Shown piece by piece: positions 32,609-36,136 of a stretch of DNA of 36,136 bases. The position numbers were made by a program, and so were the translations under genes. Source of the DNA: Chlamydiota bacterium (lineage in GTDB: Bacteria > Chlamydiota > Chlamydiia > Chlamydiales > Parachlamydiaceae); assembly GCA_013287905.1 (NCBI GenBank), contig JABDCW010000018.1:1-36136 (forward strand), written 5' to 3'. Each line of letters starts with the position of its first letter. Position 1 is the first letter of the stretch. A model generated the notes under the pieces. The model saw only the letters and a program-made list of their open reading frames with translations, made no database searches and was not told the DNA's origin.

Positions 32609-33589
32609 ATGGCCCCACCAGAACAAGCAAATCCACGAGAAAAAGCAAACTTAGTCATTATCGGATCCGGACCTGCCGGCTATACAGCGGCCATTTATGC
32701 CGCAAGAGCTAATCTAAAGCCTATACTTTACGAAGGATTTTTTAGCGGTCCGAGCGGCGGACAGTTAATGACGACCACTGATGTGGAAAATTATCCAGGT
32801 TTTCCCGAAGGGATCAGCGGACCTGAGTTAGTAGACAATTTTAGAAAACAGGCCATTCGTTTTGGTACGGTTATGCTGCAAGACGATGTTGAGGAAGTCG
32901 ATTTTTCTGTACATCCCTTTGTGATTAAAGGAAAAAATCATGCCCATGAAGCTCTGTCCGTGATTATCAGCACAGGGGCCACCGCTAATCGCCTGGACAT
33001 TCCAGGTACAAGGGATAATGAATTTTGGCAAAAGGGAGTCACTGCCTGCGCTGTTTGCGATGGGGCAATGCCTATTTTCCGGGGCCGCGATCTTTTTGTC
33101 ATTGGAGGGGGGGACTCAGCTGTCGAGGAGGCGACATTTTTGACGAAATTTGCAAATATCGTATACATGGTACATCGAAGAGACGCCTTGAGGGCCTCAA
33201 AAATTATGCAGCAAAGAGCATTAAATCATCCAAAAATAAAGATTTTATGGGATAGCGAAATGGTCAGAGTGACTGGTGATACCCTTGTTCGCGAAGTGGT
33301 CATTAAAAATGTAAAAACGAAAGTGGAAACAACACATCCCGCAGGCGGAGTCTTTTTTGCTGTCGGACACACTCCAAACACTAAATTTCTCAAAGGGCAG
33401 ATCGAATTGCACGATAATCAATATATCAAAGTGGTACCCGGGACATCGCAGACTTCGGTCAGTTTGGTATATGCAGCAGGAGATGCTCAGGATCATGTTT
33501 ATCGCCAGGCAGTGACTGCTGCCGGATCTGGCTGCATGGCTGCAATCGAAGCGGAACGAGAATTGTCCGCAAAAGGATTTGTAAAATAG
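32609..33589 (+). CDS. trxB: Thioredoxin reductase
   Basis: NADPH-dependent FAD enzyme that reduces thioredoxin, central to cytoplasmic redox balance. Visible features are the FAD-binding [19 protein letters not shown], the redox-active pair in CAVCDGA (Cys147 and Cys150), the NADPH-binding [15 protein letters not shown], and the C-terminal YAAGDAQD block. The 326-aa length from the ATG at 32609 is normal. A GTG four codons earlier is an alternative start. The gene is followed after 7 nt by the exported beta-rich protein, probably in the same transcript. Confidence 0.97.
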   Translation: MAPPEQANPREKANLVIIGSGPAGYTAAIYAARANLKPILYEGFFSGPSGGQLMTTTDVENYPGFPEGISGPELVDNFRKQAIRFGTVMLQDDVEEVDFSVHPFVIKGKNHAHEALSVIISTGATANRLDIPGTRDNEFWQKGVTACAVCDGAMPIFRGRDLFVIGGGDSAVEEATFLTKFANIVYMVHRRDALRASKIMQQRALNHPKIKILWDSEMVRVTGDTLVREVVIKNVKTKVETTHPAGGVFFAVGHTPNTKFLKGQIELHDNQYIKVVPGTSQTSVSLVYAAGDAQDHVYRQAVTAAGSGCMAAIEAERELSAKGFVK

Positions 33590-33596
33590 AGGTCTG

Positions 33597-34412
33597 ATGC
33601 AATATGTAATCACCTGTTTTCTTTTTCTGTGTATACTTGGCAATACTCTGATTGCAATAGAATATGATCCCTGGTACGGGTCTTTATATGAGGTTCATGT
33701 CCATGGCGCCTTTTCGGCAGATATCTATGATTCCATTGCCGTCAAAGATGGCAGTTTTCATCGGTCTTCTTGCGATACTTTTTATGAACTAGGCGTTAGC
33801 GGGGTACCCGAAGAAAATTATGCGGTAGAACTAGATTTTATTGGCGGAAAAGCAAAAGGGAAGACAATTGGATGGAACGCCATTTTATTGACGGGTAGGA
33901 AAAAGTGGTTTAACGACATACTGGGGGATCCGGTTTCCTTCTCGACCGGAATAACGGTTTCGCAAGTTTTTAAGCCTGGTTTAAGAAATCTCTCTGCATA
34001 CTATCATGGAGGGATTCAAGGCGAGGTCCACTTAAGTTTCGGCAAGGAAAAAAGTATCAGTGAATTTTGGGTTTCGCGTTTTTTTTGTATGCTCGGTTGC
34101 GGCGTAGCTGATATCGGCTATCCATGGCTGCGCAGTCAAACAGTTTGGAGCCATAACTGGTGGAATAATCATCAATTCCAGCTTTTTCTCAATGGTCTAT
34201 GGGGATTTGGCCCAAAATCTTTGCATCCCGGTCACTTTCGGGGATATGGAAATATCCATCATCAGTCAATCGATTTAGGCTTAAGCTATCGTTATCTTTT
34301 TGATATCGGCTTGAATGTAGAACTGTCCTATAGCTACCGTTGTTTTGCCAAGAATTGTCCGCAAAATGTCAATGCCATCATGTGCATGTTTGAATATCCC
34401 TTTGGGTTGTAA
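33597..34412 (+). CDS. Exported, probably outer-membrane beta-barrel protein, 271 aa
   Basis: Not a named family. The N-terminus is a clear signal peptide (core CFLFLCILGNTLIA, likely cut before IEYDP). The mature part is rich in Tyr, Trp, Phe, Gly and His with alternating polar/hydrophobic patterns (LGLSYRYLFDIGLNVELSYSYR), as expected for a small outer-membrane beta barrel. The last residues are FEYPFGL; the penultimate strand pattern fits a barrel end although the final residue is Leu rather than Phe. Cysteines are present in the mature part, as in chlamydial envelope proteins that form disulfide networks; adjacency to trxB may be chance. AGAGG precedes the ATG. The 69-bp direct repeat begins at the last base of its stop codon. 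Confidence 0.8.
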   Translation: MQYVITCFLFLCILGNTLIAIEYDPWYGSLYEVHVHGAFSADIYDSIAVKDGSFHRSSCDTFYELGVSGVPEENYAVELDFIGGKAKGKTIGWNAILLTGRKKWFNDILGDPVSFSTGITVSQVFKPGLRNLSAYYHGGIQGEVHLSFGKEKSISEFWVSRFFCMLGCGVADIGYPWLRSQTVWSHNWWNNHQFQLFLNGLWGFGPKSLHPGHFRGYGNIHHQSIDLGLSYRYLFDIGLNVELSYSYRCFAKNCPQNVNAIMCMFEYPFGL

Positions 34413-34480
34413 GGTTCTTAAACCAAATCAGAATGCCTGTCGATCAGCTGAAGAAGGAATTCCCGGAAAACGGGTTCGTC
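34412..34480. repeat. 69-bp direct repeat, left copy
   Basis: Identical to 34963-35031 except for one base (AGGTTCTT versus AGGCTCTT). It holds a duplicate of the last 20 codons and stop of the minus-strand TPR gene, here detached from any gene. It begins at the last base of the stop codon of the preceding plus-strand gene. Confidence 0.92.
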
Positions 34481-34499
34481 GTGCATTCATCATTAAAAC

Positions 34500-34932
34500 T
34501 ACCACAGAGCCCACAGAACACACAGAGTGAAAACTAGGGCACAGGAAATTAGAACGAATTTTTGAATTTCTCTCAACCAAGAGGGCTCTAAGCCAATCCT
34601 GATCTCGATCTTGATCATGATCTTAATCTAGCTCTTCACACATTTCGCTCTCTAGTTGGATCAATCCAATCAACATCGAAACAATCTGATACAGTTGTAA
34701 TTTGCTTATTTTTACTTTTTCTCCATCAACCTTCTTCTTGGCCACAAGAACATCTAGGCAAGCAGCGCACTAGAGAAAAATTGAAGAAAAGCAAGATTAT
34801 GATCATGATCAAGATTAAGATCAAGACTTGTTTAGAGTTTTCTTGTTCGAGAGAAATTCAAAAATTCGTTCTAATTTCCTGTGCCCTGGAGTAAAAACAC
34901 ACCCCTCTGTGTGTTCTGTGGGCTCTGTGGTA
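34500..34932. mobile_element. 433-bp palindromic element with long inverted-repeat arms
   Basis: The outer 28 bp (TACCACAGAGCCCACAG... side) are perfect inverted repeats. A second perfect pair of 38 bp follows inside (GGGCACAGGAAATTAGAACG... from about 34538, and its complement ending about 34886). Further in, GATCATGATC-rich tracts pair imperfectly (about 34600-34625 and 34795-34828). No protein is encoded. The element lies between the two 69-bp direct repeats with short unique spacers (19 and 30 bp). A non-autonomous mobile unit is the likely reading; no transposase is seen. Confidence 0.75.
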
Positions 34933-34962
34933 GAATATTTAAAAATTAGAAAGATTTTGAAC

Positions 34963-35031
34963 AGGCTCTTAAACCAAATCAGAATGCCTGTCGATCAGCT
35001 GAAGAAGGAATTCCCGGAAAACGGGTTCGTC
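34963..35031. repeat. 69-bp direct repeat, right copy (3' end of the TPR gene)
   Basis: Partner of 34412-34480. This copy is the functional one: it contains the last 20 codons and the stop codon (34969-34971) of the minus-strand TPR gene. Confidence 0.92.
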
Positions 35032-36135
35032 ATGGATATTGATCAGCCACTCGTCGCACATAACATCACCAATGGGGGGCAGCGCTTGCTTTTCTTGTGC
35101 ATACTTTAGATAGTGGATGCACGAGGTGAAATTCTTTTTCATGGCCTGAGTACAGGCCAGGTGATAGATAGCCCTGTGATTACCAAGGGCTATGGCCTGC
35201 ATAAATTTGTATTCGGCCTCTTCGATCATGGTAAAGTCATTAGCCTCAATTGTAGAGGATCGTAGAATTTGGACGATGTTGACAATGGCCAGCCCAAACC
35301 CATCCCATGATGCATCATCTTCAGGATCTTCCGCAACGAGAATTTCAAAATGCTCTATTGCAGCATACAGATATTCTGTGCAGTGTCGAAGTTCACCCAA
35401 TGCCAACAGGGTACCTGCCAAATGATATCGTACGTTTAATAAGGATCCATCTGTCAGCAATGCTTCGATGAATATACGGGCAGCATGTTCATAGTGGACA
35501 GGATCTTCAGTTAAATCTCCAAGGCACATAAACGCACGTCCGCAGTAGTAGGACCATTCCGGCTGTCTGGATTTATTGGCAGACTTAACTTGACACCCTT
35601 GAATGGCTTCAAGAAGTTTATTTACCGCAATTTGAAATTGTTTTTCATCGCCGGTATGTTCTGCTAACCTGAATAAGGCGACTCCCCACTCTCCAAGAAT
35701 ATCTGGTGTGATGTATTGATGATTTTTTACAATTGTCGTATATTTGATGATAGCCCGGACAAACATTTTTGGATTTTGCACAAGAGTTCCCATTGCAAGA
35801 AATGTCGATGCCAATCCCTGCAACAGGTTTATATTTATAGGATCGAGTTCCAACCCTTTCTGGAAAGCCTCAATTGCAGAGGTAAAATAATCGGCGGAGT
35901 TGAAATAAGACCCAATTTCTACATAACTTTTGGCGTACATATACCAGGCATAGGGGTCTGTACAAAGGTTTGTTATGACAAGTTTAAATTTCTTGTTGGC
36001 TTTAGTTATAAGATTGTAGTCATTGCATTCGACCCCTAACAGTAGCTCAGCTTCGCCCCATGAGAGATAAAGCAACTTTTTAATGTCATCCTGGCTGTTG
36101 GTATTAGATTCTTCCGATTTTTTCTTTACTCTTGA
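34969..36135 (-). CDS. TPR-repeat protein (5' partial)
   Basis: The frame is open to the window edge, so the start lies beyond it; a TTG at 36075 is the first possible start inside but is probably internal. The visible part (about 389 residues) is made of tetratricopeptide-like helical repeats of 34-45 residues, for example DYFTSAIEAFQKGLELDPIN, VHYEHAARIFIEALLTDGS and CTEYLYAAIEHFEILVAEDP. TPR proteins serve as protein-binding scaffolds or chaperones. Upstream residues visible before the TTG are charged and polar (SRVKKKSEESNTNSQDD). No membrane segment is seen. The last 20 codons are duplicated at 34412-34480, on the far side of the 433-bp palindrome. The product may be a secretion chaperone or regulator, but nothing specific identifies it. 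Confidence 0.85.
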   Translation of the reverse strand, partial: SRVKKKSEESNTNSQDDIKKLLYLSWGEAELLLGVECNDYNLITKANKKFKLVITNLCTDPYAWYMYAKSYVEIGSYFNSADYFTSAIEAFQKGLELDPININLLQGLASTFLAMGTLVQNPKMFVRAIIKYTTIVKNHQYITPDILGEWGVALFRLAEHTGDEKQFQIAVNKLLEAIQGCQVKSANKSRQPEWSYYCGRAFMCLGDLTEDPVHYEHAARIFIEALLTDGSLLNVRYHLAGTLLALGELRHCTEYLYAAIEHFEILVAEDPEDDASWDGFGLAIVNIVQILRSSTIEANDFTMIEEAEYKFMQAIALGNHRAIYHLACTQAMKKNFTSCIHYLKYAQEKQALPPIGDVMCDEWLINIHDEPVFREFLLQLIDRHSDLV

Positions 36136-36136
36136 C

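Noticed and set aside
34828-35109. 93-aa open frame across the right arm of the palindrome
   Set aside because: It spans the inverted repeat and the antisense of the TPR gene; no protein-like composition.
1-36136. tRNA, rRNA, riboswitch or phage genes
   Set aside because: No cloverleaf, rRNA-like, or recognised riboswitch sequence was seen by eye in the intergenic gaps; an automated search (tRNAscan-SE, Infernal/Rfam) would be decisive.

Overview
The window looks like chromosome from a chlamydia-like bacterium, an environmental Chlamydiota member that probably lives in amoebae or other protists. The main reason is the gene order type III secretion C-ring protein (SctQ) - Ser/Thr protein kinase - secretin (SctC), which matches the chlamydial cdsQ-pkn5-cdsC block. 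Supporting signs are several large lineage-specific proteins with paired hydrophobic segments and eukaryote-like motifs, a ferrochelatase, a membrane pyrophosphatase, and intergenic regions full of dispersed palindromic repeats. The assignment comes from gene content and order only; no rRNA or other phylogenetic marker is present, and I saw no tRNA, rRNA, CRISPR array, transposase or phage gene.

Layout. (1) 1-7.5 kb, plus strand: a 5'-truncated exported protein with an inactive-looking M16-peptidase-like region, a bilobed hydrophobic segment and five PPxY motifs; phosphoglucomutase; a short aspartokinase lacking ACT domains, overlapping pgm by 4 nt; and a large unknown protein. Ferrochelatase converges on this run from the minus strand. 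(2) 7.6-17.2 kb, plus strand: a MITE-like hairpin, sctQ, a GTGCCC-rich inverted repeat, the kinase, sctC, a patch of nested repeats, a lipoprotein gene whose 5' end is made of repeat DNA, yidD, an orphan gene, a truncated second yidD, and another orphan gene. (3) 17.2-25.4 kb: a SulP/SLC26 transporter on the minus strand, a 190-bp inverted-repeat element, a repeat-bearing membrane protein with an apparent C-terminal frameshift, a DegT-family aminotransferase, a second MITE copy, and the K+-independent-type H+-pyrophosphatase hppA. (4) 25.4-32.5 kb: repeats and a bidirectional terminator, then minus-strand genes: an 837-aa helical-repeat protein, an overlapping three-gene operon (YitT-like, queG, LOG family), and a divergent archaemetzincin-like metalloprotease. 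(5) 32.6-36.1 kb: trxB and an exported beta-rich protein on the plus strand, a 433-bp palindromic element between 69-bp direct repeats, and a TPR protein running off the window on the minus strand.

How the parts fit. The secretion apparatus genes and several candidate effectors or envelope proteins (PPxY protein, kinase, archaemetzincin-like protein, repeat proteins) lie among ordinary metabolic genes. At least five families of hairpin-forming, non-coding repeats occupy nearly every long intergenic gap, and in places they have reshaped gene ends: the lipoprotein 5' end, the TPR gene 3' end, and the DNA just upstream of sctQ and hppA. The strongest leads are the PPxY/M16-like protein, the archaemetzincin-like protein, the kinase fused to a degenerate PP2C-like domain, and the palindromic element with its long flanking duplication.
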